The notes beneath the pieces are model-generated. The model worked only from the letters and a program-made list of their open reading frames with translations, was not told the DNA's origin and ran no database searches. Position numbers and translations under genes: made by a program. This document shows positions 32,939-41,887 of a stretch of DNA of 64,000 nt, piece by piece (within the stretch, counting starts at the first letter, position 1; each line of letters opens with the position of its first letter). The DNA comes from DATFYM01 sp035315065 (GTDB lineage Bacteria; Acidobacteriota; Terriglobia; UBA7540), in assembly GCA_035315065.1 (NCBI GenBank), contig DATFYM010000015.1:45961-109960 (forward strand), written 5' to 3'.

Positions 32939-33700
32939 ATGAGGAAAGCTATCAAAGTCGCAGCAAGAGTGAGCTTGATCGCCATGCTGGCTGTTTGTGT
33001 CGCCGGCACTGCGAAGGGTGTCGTGACGCCACCCCAGGCGCCGCTCGGGGGCCTGCAGATTCCTGGCGTGGGCAACGGCTCACTGGCGTGGACGGTCTTG
33101 GTTCTTTTCACCGTTCTCACGGTTCTGCCCGCCATACTGCTCTCGATGTCTCCCTTCGTTCGTCTTCTGATAGTCTTCCATTTCTTGCGACAGGCGCTGG
33201 GGACACAGACCGTCCCCACCAATCAGACCTTGATCGGCCTTTCGTTGTTCCTGACGTTTTTCATCATGCAGCCGGTCGGCGTGCAGGTTTACGACGCGGC
33301 GATCGTCCCCATGGAAAAAGGGTCTGTTAACGCGGTGGGCGCTCTGGAGCTGAGCGCGGCTCCCATGCGGAAGTTCATGCTGAAGTACGCGAGAGAGAAG
33401 GACCTTGCGCTTTTCGTCGAGCTTTCAAAAGAACCACGCCCACGCACGCCCGATGACCTGCCGATGCGGGTGGTGCTGCCCGCGTACATGATCTCGGAGA
33501 TGAAGGCAGGTTTCCAGATTGGGATGGTGCTCTTTCTGCCCTTCCTGGTAATCGATATCGTCGTCGCTTCCATCACCACCTCCGTAGGGATGTTCCAGTT
33601 GCCCCCTGTGGTGGTCTCGACACCCTTGAAGATCCTGCTCTTCGTCGTTGTCGATGGCTGGCACCTGGTGGTGGGGTCATTGATGAAGAGTTTCTACTAA
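32939..33700 (+). CDS. fliP: Flagellar export gate protein FliP
   Basis: 253 residues with a cleavable signal-like N terminus (VSLIAMLAVCVAGTAKG) and four hydrophobic spans. The signature LLSMSPFVRLLIVFHFLRQA and the C-terminal QIGMVLFLPFLVIDIVVASI plus LLFVVVDGWHLVVGSL are typical. FliP5 forms the core of the export gate with FliQ and FliR. Confidence 0.96.
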   Translation: MRKAIKVAARVSLIAMLAVCVAGTAKGVVTPPQAPLGGLQIPGVGNGSLAWTVLVLFTVLTVLPAILLSMSPFVRLLIVFHFLRQALGTQTVPTNQTLIGLSLFLTFFIMQPVGVQVYDAAIVPMEKGSVNAVGALELSAAPMRKFMLKYAREKDLALFVELSKEPRPRTPDDLPMRVVLPAYMISEMKAGFQIGMVLFLPFLVIDIVVASITTSVGMFQLPPVVVSTPLKILLFVVVDGWHLVVGSLMKSFY

Positions 33701-33710
33701 AGGAGTCCCC

Positions 33711-33980
33711 ATGTTAACGCAATCTGCGGTCACGCTGGCGCGCCAAGCGCTTGCAACCACGTTCTGGTTGGCTGCACCGATTCTGGTGGTGGCCATCGCG
33801 GTGGGGTTGGTGATCAGTATCTTGCAAGTGATGACCTCGATCCAAGATACCGCCATCAGTACCGTTCCCCGCTTGGCAGCGGTCGGATTGGTCGTTGTCA
33901 TCCTGATGCCTTGGCTTCTCCGGAAGCTGGTGATGTACACCGCGCAGCTTCTCGGCGATTTTCGCCCATACCTGGGCTGA
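33711..33980 (+). CDS. fliQ: Flagellar export gate protein FliQ
   Basis: 89 residues, two membrane helices (ATTFWLAAPILVVAIAVGLV and AVGLVVVILMPWLLRKLVMY) with the conserved ISILQVMTSIQDTAISTVPR between them. Complete, directly after fliP with AAAGGAG upstream. Confidence 0.96.
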   Translation: MLTQSAVTLARQALATTFWLAAPILVVAIAVGLVISILQVMTSIQDTAISTVPRLAAVGLVVVILMPWLLRKLVMYTAQLLGDFRPYLG

Positions 33981-33998
33981 CGTTGGGGTGGATCCCGA

Positions 33999-34769
33999 AT
34001 GGAATCTTTTCTTCAGCCGATGGTGACCAAGGGGCTTCTGGTAGGGGCGCGGGTCAGTATGCTCATGGTGTTTGCGCCCTTCTTCGGCAGCACGTCGATT
34101 CCCGTCCGCCTTAAGACGGGGTTGACTCTGGCCCTGGCGGTATTGCTCTACCCCAGCCTCCCCGGCAGCAGCCAGGACGTTCTTTCTACCTCGAACTGGG
34201 TCCGAATTCTCATCGGCGAGATGTCGATCGGATTGGCAATGGGGCTGGCGACACAGTTTGTTTTTGAAGGCGTGCTGGTGGCCGGCCAGATCGTGGGGTT
34301 TCAAATGGGCCTTTCTATGGAAACTGCGATTGACCCGACAACCCAGGTGGATAGCACCGTTCTGGCGGTCTTTAATCAGTGCATCGCCGTGTTGATCTTC
34401 CTGCAGCTCGGTGTGCACCGCTGGGTGCTGCGAGGCCTGGCCAAGAGCTTTGAGTACCTGCCGCCCGGCATGGTGGCGGTGACCCCGGCGACCACGGCGG
34501 AACTGCTTCGGGCCGCGGGCGGGATGCTCCTGATAGGGCTTCAAATCGCCGCTCCGGTGATGGTCGCAACCTTTGTCACCGATGTCTCGCTGGGTTTCAT
34601 AGCCAAGGCGTCGCCCCAGTTCCCCGTGGTTTTCACCGGCATTTCCTTGAAGAGTCTGATGGGCATGCTAATCCTTTGGGGCTCCGTCGCCCTGTGGCCC
34701 AGCGTCCTGGAGTCGCATTTTCAGGCCGCTCTGGTTACCTCTGAGCGCTGGTTGCACTTGGCGCGTTAG
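33999..34769 (+). CDS. fliR: Flagellar export gate protein FliR
   Basis: 256 residues with six hydrophobic segments. Motifs include RVSMLMVFAPFFGSTSIPVR, FEGVLVAGQIVGFQMGLSME and the late APVMVATFVTDVSLGFIAKA. FliR completes the FliPQR channel and contacts FlhB, whose gene follows after eight bases. Confidence 0.95.
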   Translation: MESFLQPMVTKGLLVGARVSMLMVFAPFFGSTSIPVRLKTGLTLALAVLLYPSLPGSSQDVLSTSNWVRILIGEMSIGLAMGLATQFVFEGVLVAGQIVGFQMGLSMETAIDPTTQVDSTVLAVFNQCIAVLIFLQLGVHRWVLRGLAKSFEYLPPGMVAVTPATTAELLRAAGGMLLIGLQIAAPVMVATFVTDVSLGFIAKASPQFPVVFTGISLKSLMGMLILWGSVALWPSVLESHFQAALVTSERWLHLAR

Positions 34770-34777
34770 GAACTTCC

Positions 34778-35881
34778 ATGGCGGACGATAGCCGTACCGA
34801 ACAAGCAACACCTCGTCGCCGACAAAAGGCACGTGAGAAAGGGCAAATCGCGCGCAGTCGCGAGATTTCCGGCGCCCTCGCCATGCTGGGGGCAGTAATG
34901 ACCATTGGCTGGCAAGCGTCCTCCTGGAGTGAGAGCTGGAAAGGCTTGCTGCGAGGAGCGCTGAACGGGGCCACCACCGGGGAATTGACGCCCCAGTCGG
35001 CCGCTCTTCATCTGACCGTTGTCACGATCCTCCGGTGGGTCGGGCCGGCGCTGGCCCTAACGTGGGGTCTGGCCGTCTTCGGCAGCGTGGGGCAAGGATT
35101 CGTGTTTTCCGCCCAGAACTTGGGACTGAAATGGGAGCGGCTGAATCCGGCCTCGAACCTCCAGAAGCTGTTTTCTCCGGCCGGACTCGGCAACATGCTG
35201 AAGTCTTTGGTCCCGATGTCAGTGATTGCTTACATCGCCCTGTCGGTGATCAGCCGCGACTGGGACCGGCTCCTGGGCGCGGTGCGAGTGGGCGGGCGTG
35301 GGCCACTGGCTTGGATGTTTGGGGTGGTCTTCGAGCTTTCGTGGAAGGCTTGCTTGGTTTTCCTGGCTTGGTCATTGGTGGATTACATGTTGCAGAAGTT
35401 CAATTTTTCGAAGCAACTTCGCATGACGAAGCAAGAGATCCGCGAGGAAATGAAAGAAACGGAGGGGAATCCGACCAGCAAGGGCCGCGTTCGCCGGCTG
35501 CAAAGGCAAATGAGCCGGCGTCTGATGCTCAAGCGCATCGAGCGCGCGACCGTGGTTATCACCAACCCCACGCATTACGCGGTAGCGCTCGAATACCGGC
35601 CCGCGGAAATGGCGGCTCCCCTCGTCGTGGCCAAAGGACGCAACCTTCTTGCCGAACGCATCAAGGAGGAGGCGCGCCGGCACGGCGTCGCCATCGTGGA
35701 AAACCCGCCCCTGGCTCAGGCGCTCTACCGCGCGGTGGAGATCGGCCAGTCGATACCGCCGAAACTCTATCGCGCCGTGGCTGAGATCCTGGCCTTCATC
35801 TTCCGCGCCCAGACGCGGGCGGGGACCGCCTCGCGCCGGGCTCCGGTTTCCGCAGCCATGGCCCGGGCGCCGATTACATAG
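34778..35881 (+). CDS. flhB: Export specificity switch protein FlhB
   Basis: 367 residues. N-terminal basic segment RTEQATPRRRQKAREKGQIA is the family signature. Four membrane spans follow, and the cytoplasmic domain carries the autocleavage motif NPTH (N263 region, ITNPTHYAVALEYRP). After cleavage FlhB changes export from hook to filament proteins, acting with FliK. The C-terminal ~20 residues are Arg/Ala-rich and variable. Confidence 0.96.
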   Translation: MADDSRTEQATPRRRQKAREKGQIARSREISGALAMLGAVMTIGWQASSWSESWKGLLRGALNGATTGELTPQSAALHLTVVTILRWVGPALALTWGLAVFGSVGQGFVFSAQNLGLKWERLNPASNLQKLFSPAGLGNMLKSLVPMSVIAYIALSVISRDWDRLLGAVRVGGRGPLAWMFGVVFELSWKACLVFLAWSLVDYMLQKFNFSKQLRMTKQEIREEMKETEGNPTSKGRVRRLQRQMSRRLMLKRIERATVVITNPTHYAVALEYRPAEMAAPLVVAKGRNLLAERIKEEARRHGVAIVENPPLAQALYRAVEIGQSIPPKLYRAVAEILAFIFRAQTRAGTASRRAPVSAAMARAPIT

Positions 35882-35902
35882 GAAGGAATCAATAAGACTG
35901 TT

Positions 35903-37963
35903 ATGGCCTCGAGTCCTCCCGCAAAACCGGCCAACGCGACAACCCGAGGGGACTGGATTGTTCCTTCGTTGGGCGTCGCGATGGTGTTCGTCATGCTGGT
36001 GCCGGTTCCGGCCGCGGTCCTCGATCTGCTTCTGGCCACGAGCATCACCACGGCCGTTTTGGTGTTGCTAGTCTCGATGTACATCGAACGGCCGGTGGAG
36101 TTCTCGGTCTTTCCATCCCTCCTCCTCCTGCTCACCCTTTTCCGGCTGTCCCTCAATGTGGCGAGCAGTCGGCGGATTCTCCTGCACGGCAACGAAGGGG
36201 CCTCGGCGGCCGGGCACGTCATCGCAGCCTTCGGCCAGTTTGTGGTCGGCGGCAACTACGTGGTCGGACTCGTTCTGTTCCTGGCGTTGATTGCCATTCA
36301 GTATCTCGTGATCAACCACGGCGCCGTGCGCATCGCAGAAGTGACTGCCCGCTTCACGTTGGACGCCTTGCCCGGCAAGCAGATGGCAATCGACGCCGAC
36401 CTGGGCGCCGGCCTTATTGACGAAACCACTGCCCGCGGTCGCCGCGCCCAGATTGCCAAGGAGGCCGAGTTTTACGGCGCTATGGACGGCGCCGCCCGCT
36501 TCAGCATGCGGGATGCGATGGCCACCATCCTGATCACCGGCATCAACATCATCGCCGGATTCCTGATCGGCATCTTTTATCTGGGGATTCCTCTCCAGGA
36601 AGCGCTCAAAACCTACACCGTCTTGACCGTGGGCGACGGCTTGGTAACGCTGATCCCTTCCTTGCTCGTTTCGGTGGCCGGCGCCATGGTTGCGACCCGC
36701 GCCTCATCGCAATCGACTCTGGGCGTGGACCTGAATCTCCAGTTGCTGCCGCGCCCGCGGCCCCTGTGGATCGCCACCGGAGTGATGGCAATGCTGGGAG
36801 CGATCCCGGGTCTTCCCAAGTTCTCCTTTTTCGCGATTGCGGCCGTGGCGGCCATGCTGGCCAGCCGAGCCAAGGGAGTCCAAGCTGCTGCCACCGCAAA
36901 ACCCGAGGCGGAAGCGAAAGCCGCCGCCCAGGAACCCACCACTCTTCCCAAGCTGGACGATTTGAGCATGGAGGTCGGTTACGGATTGGTGCCCTTGGTG
37001 GATCAGGCCCAGGGCGGGCAACTCCTGCAGCGCGTTCGTGCCCTGCGCCGTCACTTGGCGTCCCAACTGGGATTCATCATTCCGCGCGTCCATATCACTG
37101 ACAACCCCCAGTTCAAGCCACGCGAGTACGTGGTGCGGCTCCGCGGCGAGGAGGTGGCGCGCTGGGAGATGGTCCAGGACTGCCTCTTGGCCATCAGTTC
37201 GGAGGTGGTGGCCAGGCCCATCGAAGGCAAAGAAACGCGCGAGCCGGCGTTCGGTGCCAGCGCCAAATGGATCGCGCCCGCCTCTCGCGAGCAGGCTTTG
37301 GCTGCCGGTTACGCTGTGGTGGACCAAACCTCAGTCATGGCCACCCACCTGGCGGAAATCATCAAGCAGCACGCCCACGAACTCCTGACGCGCCAGGAGA
37401 CGCGCCGTCTGCTGGACTCGTTGGCCGAGAGCCAGCCCAAGCTCGTGGAGGAATTGGTCCCCAAACTGCTCAACCTGGGTGAGGTCCAGAGAGTGCTTCA
37501 GCAACTCCTGCGGGAACAGGTCCCGATCCGCGACTTGACCACCATTCTGGAGGCGCTGATCGACGCCGCGACGGTCAACAAGAACCCCGTGCCTCTGGTG
37601 GAAGCGGTGCGGCAGGCGCTGGGACGGGCACTCGTCCGGCCGCTGCTCAGCGACGAAGGCAAGCTCACGGTGGCTACCCTGGACGGCCAGATGGAGGAAC
37701 AGATTTACCAAGCCTTCGAGCCCCAGAATGCCGCCGGCCGCGCCCCCTCGCTTCAGCCATCGTTCGTGCGCCGCCTAATAGATGGCCTCAAGGGGTTGAT
37801 GGGCGATCAAATCTCGATCGCATGCCCGACGTTGCTTTGCAGCTCGCCCGCTCGCTTCCACCTGCGACGCCTGCTGGAGCCCTTTTTCCCCAAGTTGGTG
37901 GTGCTCTCGCCGGCTGAAGTGCCGACCACGGTGCCCATTCAATCCCTGGGGGTGGTACGTTGA
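35903..37963 (+). CDS. flhA: Flagellar export gate protein FlhA
   Basis: 686 residues. About eight membrane spans occupy residues ~15-330, with the FHIPEP-family stretch FPSLLLLLTLFRLSLNVASS and the acidic loop DAKADGAL-like region KQMAIDADLGAGLIDETTAR. The C-terminal cytoplasmic domain (~350-686) is complete and includes VPLVDQAQGGQLLQRV and IRDLTTILEALIDAATVNKN. It docks export substrates and chaperones. Its stop overlaps the fliA start, leaving no room for flhF or flhG. Confidence 0.96.
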   Translation: MASSPPAKPANATTRGDWIVPSLGVAMVFVMLVPVPAAVLDLLLATSITTAVLVLLVSMYIERPVEFSVFPSLLLLLTLFRLSLNVASSRRILLHGNEGASAAGHVIAAFGQFVVGGNYVVGLVLFLALIAIQYLVINHGAVRIAEVTARFTLDALPGKQMAIDADLGAGLIDETTARGRRAQIAKEAEFYGAMDGAARFSMRDAMATILITGINIIAGFLIGIFYLGIPLQEALKTYTVLTVGDGLVTLIPSLLVSVAGAMVATRASSQSTLGVDLNLQLLPRPRPLWIATGVMAMLGAIPGLPKFSFFAIAAVAAMLASRAKGVQAAATAKPEAEAKAAAQEPTTLPKLDDLSMEVGYGLVPLVDQAQGGQLLQRVRALRRHLASQLGFIIPRVHITDNPQFKPREYVVRLRGEEVARWEMVQDCLLAISSEVVARPIEGKETREPAFGASAKWIAPASREQALAAGYAVVDQTSVMATHLAEIIKQHAHELLTRQETRRLLDSLAESQPKLVEELVPKLLNLGEVQRVLQQLLREQVPIRDLTTILEALIDAATVNKNPVPLVEAVRQALGRALVRPLLSDEGKLTVATLDGQMEEQIYQAFEPQNAAGRAPSLQPSFVRRLIDGLKGLMGDQISIACPTLLCSSPARFHLRRLLEPFFPKLVVLSPAEVPTTVPIQSLGVVR

Positions 37964-38793
37964 ACCAAGCTGCCTACGCCCAACCCGGCAACCAGTCGCC
38001 CAACGGCACGGTGAGGCGAAACTACGAGGAGATCAGCAACCTCAACTCCGAAGACCGCGACCGCCTGGTGATGGACCATCTCCCGCAAGTCCGCTACATC
38101 GCCAAGCGAATTCACGAACGGCTTCCGCAACAGGTCCCACTGGAAGACCTGATCAGCGCCGGCGTGGTAGGGTTGATGGAAGCCGTCCATCACTTCGACG
38201 CCTCCAAGAACGTGCAGCTCAAGACCTATGCCAAGATCCGGATTCAAGGCGCCATTTTGGACAGTCTAAGGGACCTCGACTGGGGGCCCCGCAGCCTGCG
38301 CCGAAAGGCCCGGGAGGTGGAACGCGTCCAGCAGAAGCTGCGGGCGGACCTGGGACAGCAACCCACAGAGATGCAACTCGCCGCCGAAATGGACATCGAT
38401 TTGCCACAGTTGCAGCAGCTTCTTAGCGACCTGCGAGGACTCACTCTGGGCAGCCTGCAGGCACTGGTGCCGGAGGACGGACAGCCGGAGGACATGTACC
38501 GGTACATGCCCAACGCCCCCGACGAAAGCCCCCTCTACCAATGCATGCGGTCCGAACTGAGGGAATGCCTCAGCACCGCCATCGGCGAGTTGCCACCAAG
38601 GGAACGTCAATTGCTGGCGCTGTATTATGTGGAGGAACTTACCATGAAGGAGGTCGGAGCAGTGCTTGGGCTCGGCGAAGCCCGCATCTGCCAAATCCAC
38701 TCGGCGGCCCTCGTCCGCTTGCGTACGCGCCTGCGGGAACTTCTCGACGAGCAGCCGACTCTGGCCCGCGGAGAAAAGCGCAGCTATGAATAA
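37960..38793 (+). CDS. fliA: Flagellar sigma factor FliA (sigma-28)
   Basis: 277 residues from TTG 37960, overlapping flhA. Regions 2 (LVMDHLPQVRYIAKRIHERL, EDLISAGVVGLMEAVHHFDA, FKTYAKIRIQGAI-type sequence LKTYAKIRIQGAILDSLRDL), 3 (GPRSLRRKAREVERVQQKLR) and 4 (LPPRERQLLALYYVEELTMK, GLGEARICQIHSAALVRLRT) are intact. FliA transcribes late flagellar genes and is held inactive by FlgM (50162). A sigma-28 promoter is visible before flgM. fliM overlaps its end by eight bases. Confidence 0.96.
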   Translation: MNQAAYAQPGNQSPNGTVRRNYEEISNLNSEDRDRLVMDHLPQVRYIAKRIHERLPQQVPLEDLISAGVVGLMEAVHHFDASKNVQLKTYAKIRIQGAILDSLRDLDWGPRSLRRKAREVERVQQKLRADLGQQPTEMQLAAEMDIDLPQLQQLLSDLRGLTLGSLQALVPEDGQPEDMYRYMPNAPDESPLYQCMRSELRECLSTAIGELPPRERQLLALYYVEELTMKEVGAVLGLGEARICQIHSAALVRLRTRLRELLDEQPTLARGEKRSYE

Positions 38794-39784
38794 CGATCGG
38801 AGAACCGTGAGTCAAGAAGAGAGTGACGCCCTGTTTCGCGCCTACCAGAAGCAGCAGGAAATGACCGCCGACGGGCCGCCAAAGCGGCGGACCTTCCGAG
38901 GCTTGAGGGGTCCGGCCGGCCGCATCGCCAGGCAGCAGGTCTACCAGATCAGCGTCTTGCACGAGAGTTTTGCCCGCAACCTTGCCGCCGACCTCAGTGG
39001 ATTGCTGCGGGCCCCAATGGAAGCGCGCCTGATGGCAGTGGAAGAGCAGGCGCATGAAGAATTTTTGAATCGAATGCCCCGGCCGACCTACTGGGCTTCG
39101 GTCAACCTTTCGCCGTTTGATGCCGCAGGAATTCTCGGTCTGGAGCTCAGTCTGGCCTTCCCGATGCTCGACCTGCTATTGGGCGGCGACGGAGCCACAC
39201 CGCTGGCGAGCCGCGACGTAACCGATATCGAGGAGCAGGTCCTGGAAGTGGTCATAAGCGCCATTTGCCGGAACCTGGAGGCCACCTGGCAGCCCCTGCT
39301 GGATCTTAAATTCGCTTTCGACCGGCGCCAGGACCGAGCCAACATCCCGCGCGCGGTCCCCCTGGACGAGAAGGCCCTTTCCTTGAGCTTCGCGCTGGGC
39401 TTGCCGCACGCGCACGGAATTCTCAGTTTTGCTTTTCCCGCCGCGGTCGCGAGTGTCCTGCTCAGCAAGATTACCCGGCAATGTCTCACCCCGCAGCGCC
39501 GAACACCACAAGCCGGCAGCGCCTCCCTCCGCGAGCGGCTCAAGAAGAGTCACTTCCTGGCCGAGATGATCCTGCCGGCCAGCATGGTGCGCGGCCGTGA
39601 GCTGATGGACCTCAAGGCAGGGGAGATACTCGTGCTCGACCACCACGCCGGCGATCCGGTTCTGATTTCCGTGGCCGGCCAGACGATGTTCAGCGCCACC
39701 CCAGTGCGGGTCGGGATGGCGAGAGGCGCCCGGGTCCGGCAGCGGCTTTTGCCGGCAGCCGATACGCCAAGGGAGATTCCATGA
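38786..39784 (+). CDS. fliM: Motor switch protein FliM
   Basis: 332 residues from ATG 38786. The N terminus has the FliM start pattern SQEESDALFRAYQKQ (the usual LSQEEID CheY-binding peptide, here shortened to VSQEESDALF). The CheC-like middle domain (LHESFARNLAADLSGLLRAP, FPMLDLLLGGDG, ITDIEEQ-type DVTDIEEQVLEVVISAICRN) and a C-terminal SpoA domain (LPASMVRGRELMDLKAGEIL) are complete. FliM forms the C-ring wall and receives CheY-phosphate. Confidence 0.95.
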   Translation: MNNDRRTVSQEESDALFRAYQKQQEMTADGPPKRRTFRGLRGPAGRIARQQVYQISVLHESFARNLAADLSGLLRAPMEARLMAVEEQAHEEFLNRMPRPTYWASVNLSPFDAAGILGLELSLAFPMLDLLLGGDGATPLASRDVTDIEEQVLEVVISAICRNLEATWQPLLDLKFAFDRRQDRANIPRAVPLDEKALSLSFALGLPHAHGILSFAFPAAVASVLLSKITRQCLTPQRRTPQAGSASLRERLKKSHFLAEMILPASMVRGRELMDLKAGEILVLDHHAGDPVLISVAGQTMFSATPVRVGMARGARVRQRLLPAADTPREIP

Positions 39785-40641
39785 ACTCCACCGCCGCCGC
39801 CACGGCGCCAAAGGTTCAGGACTGCCTGAACGCGTGGGCCGGCAGCATCAGCCGCGCGCTCGGCCAAGTCCGAGGGACTCCGTTTCTGGTCGAGCCGCTC
39901 ACCACTCAGGAACTCGAAGCCGCGAGCCAGGATCTCCGGGCCGGCGGAGTGTGGTTGCGATTTTCCGCCGATGCCATGCTGCGCGGGGAACAGGCTCTTG
40001 CCCTCTCGGCGGCAGACCAGTCGCGCCTGGTCCAGATTCTCACCGGCGAACCCTTCGACGAGAACGGTCCTTCAGCCAACCAACATCGAGGCGCCTTGTC
40101 CGAGTTGTTCCGGCAGGTAGCGATAGAAGCCTCGACCCGCCTTTCGCAGAGCCTGGAGAATGAAATCCACCTGCAATTTGCCGGAGGTGAACAGCCTGAC
40201 TGGTTTCCGGCGGTTCAAGCCGGTTTCCGGCTCACCAGTGACACCACTCCACCCGTCGCGGTGCACTTCCAAGTGAGCCCGGAGTTCCTGGACTCACTCC
40301 AGCCGGGACGGAGTAACGGAAGGGGGGGCTCACGGGAGGATGACGGTCGCGGCGCCCGACCCACGCGGACCGTCGCTGACGGCAATCTTGGTCTGCTGAT
40401 GGACGTCGAACTCGAGGTCACCCTCAGATTCGGCCGGCGGCAGATGCTCTTAAGCGAAATTCTGGACCTGTCAGCGGGCTCTTTGGTGGAGCTGGACCGG
40501 CAGGTCCAAGACCCTGTCGAGTTGCTGGTCGGCAAAAAAGTGGTCGCCCTCGGAGAAGTGGTCGTCGCCGACGGTAACTACGGCATCCGCGTCACGGAGA
40601 TCGTCAGCCGCCGTGAACGGATGGAGTCTTTGAAGAAATAG
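39781..40641 (+). CDS. FliN/FliY-type switch protein with N-terminal domain
   Basis: 286 residues; its start overlaps the fliM stop. Residues ~200-285 are a canonical FliN SpoA domain (LLMDVELEVTLRFGRRQMLL, DLSAGSLVELDRQVQDPVEL, GEVVVADGNYGIRVTEIV). Residues ~15-165 form an extra domain that loosely recalls the CheC-like part of FliY, but I cannot see phosphatase ExxN motifs. It is therefore best called a FliN/FliY-like protein. Together with the short FliN at 32331 it gives three SpoA-domain proteins in the cluster (with FliM). Confidence 0.85.
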   Translation: MNSTAAATAPKVQDCLNAWAGSISRALGQVRGTPFLVEPLTTQELEAASQDLRAGGVWLRFSADAMLRGEQALALSAADQSRLVQILTGEPFDENGPSANQHRGALSELFRQVAIEASTRLSQSLENEIHLQFAGGEQPDWFPAVQAGFRLTSDTTPPVAVHFQVSPEFLDSLQPGRSNGRGGSREDDGRGARPTRTVADGNLGLLMDVELEVTLRFGRRQMLLSEILDLSAGSLVELDRQVQDPVELLVGKKVVALGEVVVADGNYGIRVTEIVSRRERMESLKK

Positions 40642-40676
40642 GTGGCGTCGCTGTGGCTAGTGGCTGGCGGCTAGGA

Positions 40677-40853
40677 GCATTTTGGATTTTGGATTTTGGA
40701 TTGAAGGCCCGACGACGGATGGGTTTGCGTATGTGGATTGAGAGATGTTCTTCGATCAAAAATCCAGGATCAGACGAAACCAGGTGCAGAAACTCGTCCT
40801 GTGTCTGGTCTTCAATCCAAAATCCAAAACCCAAAATCGAAAATCCAAAATGC
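40677..40853. repeat. Inverted-repeat element with 'ttttggatttt' arms
   Basis: The left arm (40677-40706: attttggattttggattttg...) and right arm (40810-40853: cttcaatccaaaatccaaaa...) are complementary over ~30 bases, with a ~100-bp centre. The right arm has one extra, imperfect repeat unit. It looks like a small non-autonomous element inserted between the C-ring genes and the HDOD gene. Nothing else is seen in 40642-40904. Confidence 0.7.
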
Positions 40854-40928
40854 CCCAAGCCCCTAACCTGCTCTAAAGAAAACCCTCCGATCAGTCGATG
40901 AACCTTGTTGGAGGACGGAGAACAATCC

Positions 40929-41885
40929 TTGTTGCGCGAATCCAGCAGCGTAGAGCCGCCGATCTCGGTCGGCGGCGGCGGGCCAACGAAGCGGGACCAG
41001 TGTGTGCCATTTCCCTCTCTGAAGCTACCTGCTTTGCCTGCCAGCGTCCGTGAATTGAACCTCATCCTGAGCTCGGATCAAGTCGACCTCCGGCGGCTGC
41101 GGCAGGCCTGCTCATCCGCTCCCAACCTCGCCGTCCGGATTATCGGCTTGTCCAACTCTTCCCTGTTCGGGCTCTCCCAACCGGTCTCCAGCGTAGAACA
41201 GGCCGTGATGATGATCGGCGCCGACCATCTGCGAATCCTTGCTCTCGCCTGCGCTCTGGTCGAGTGCATGGGTGGCCAGTTCACGCCCGAAGTCGAGCAG
41301 CGTTTCTGGCGGCGCGCTTTTCTAACCGCAGCGCTCAGCCAGCGGATCGCCCAGGGGGCCCACTATCCGGATGCGGAGACCGCTTACTTTGCCGGCCTGC
41401 TCCACGATATTGGAATGCTGCCGCTGCTTTTCTTCGCTTGCCACCAGGAAGCCGGTGGCGACGCGGAGGAGCACCTCGGGACCCTGCCCGCCCAGCGGAG
41501 GCGGTTTGGCACAGATCATGGTGAGTTGGGGCGAGCCATCGGAAGGCTGTGGGACTTCCCCGCCCCGCTGGTGGAAGTGTTTGAGTTTCACGAGGAACCC
41601 CACCGCGCCCGCCACCACGCACCGTTGGTGCATATCGTCGCCGCAGCGGCGAAGCTCGCGGCAGTGCCGGGGCCGAATTCAGAGCGATTACCCCACGAGG
41701 CCCAGACGGAGGTCGCCCAAAGCCAACCACTCTTGGCAGCTTGGCTGCCCGGGATGGATCCCAAGACCTTGGTGAGCCTGGCCGAGGTCTTGTACCGGGA
41801 TTATCGCCAAGTGAGCCAGTGGTTGGAGAACGGTTTCTTGAAAGCATTCGCGCCCCTGAACGGGGCGAAAAACCGAGGCGGCTAG
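40929..41885 (+). CDS. HDOD-domain signalling protein
   Basis: 318 residues from TTG 40929, chosen because GGAG lies eight bases upstream; TTG 40905 would add eight residues. Residues ~35-245 match the HDOD family: LPALPASVRELNLILSSDQV, VRIIGLSNSSLFGLSQPVSS, EQAVMMIGADHLRILALACA, and the HD-like FAGLLHDIGMLPLL. HDOD proteins regulate motility and signalling; most lack proven enzyme activity. Placement between fliN/fliY and a CheY-like receiver suggests a motility control role. Confidence 0.88.
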   Translation: MLRESSSVEPPISVGGGGPTKRDQCVPFPSLKLPALPASVRELNLILSSDQVDLRRLRQACSSAPNLAVRIIGLSNSSLFGLSQPVSSVEQAVMMIGADHLRILALACALVECMGGQFTPEVEQRFWRRAFLTAALSQRIAQGAHYPDAETAYFAGLLHDIGMLPLLFFACHQEAGGDAEEHLGTLPAQRRRFGTDHGELGRAIGRLWDFPAPLVEVFEFHEEPHRARHHAPLVHIVAAAAKLAAVPGPNSERLPHEAQTEVAQSQPLLAAWLPGMDPKTLVSLAEVLYRDYRQVSQWLENGFLKAFAPLNGAKNRGG

Positions 41886-41887
41886 CC

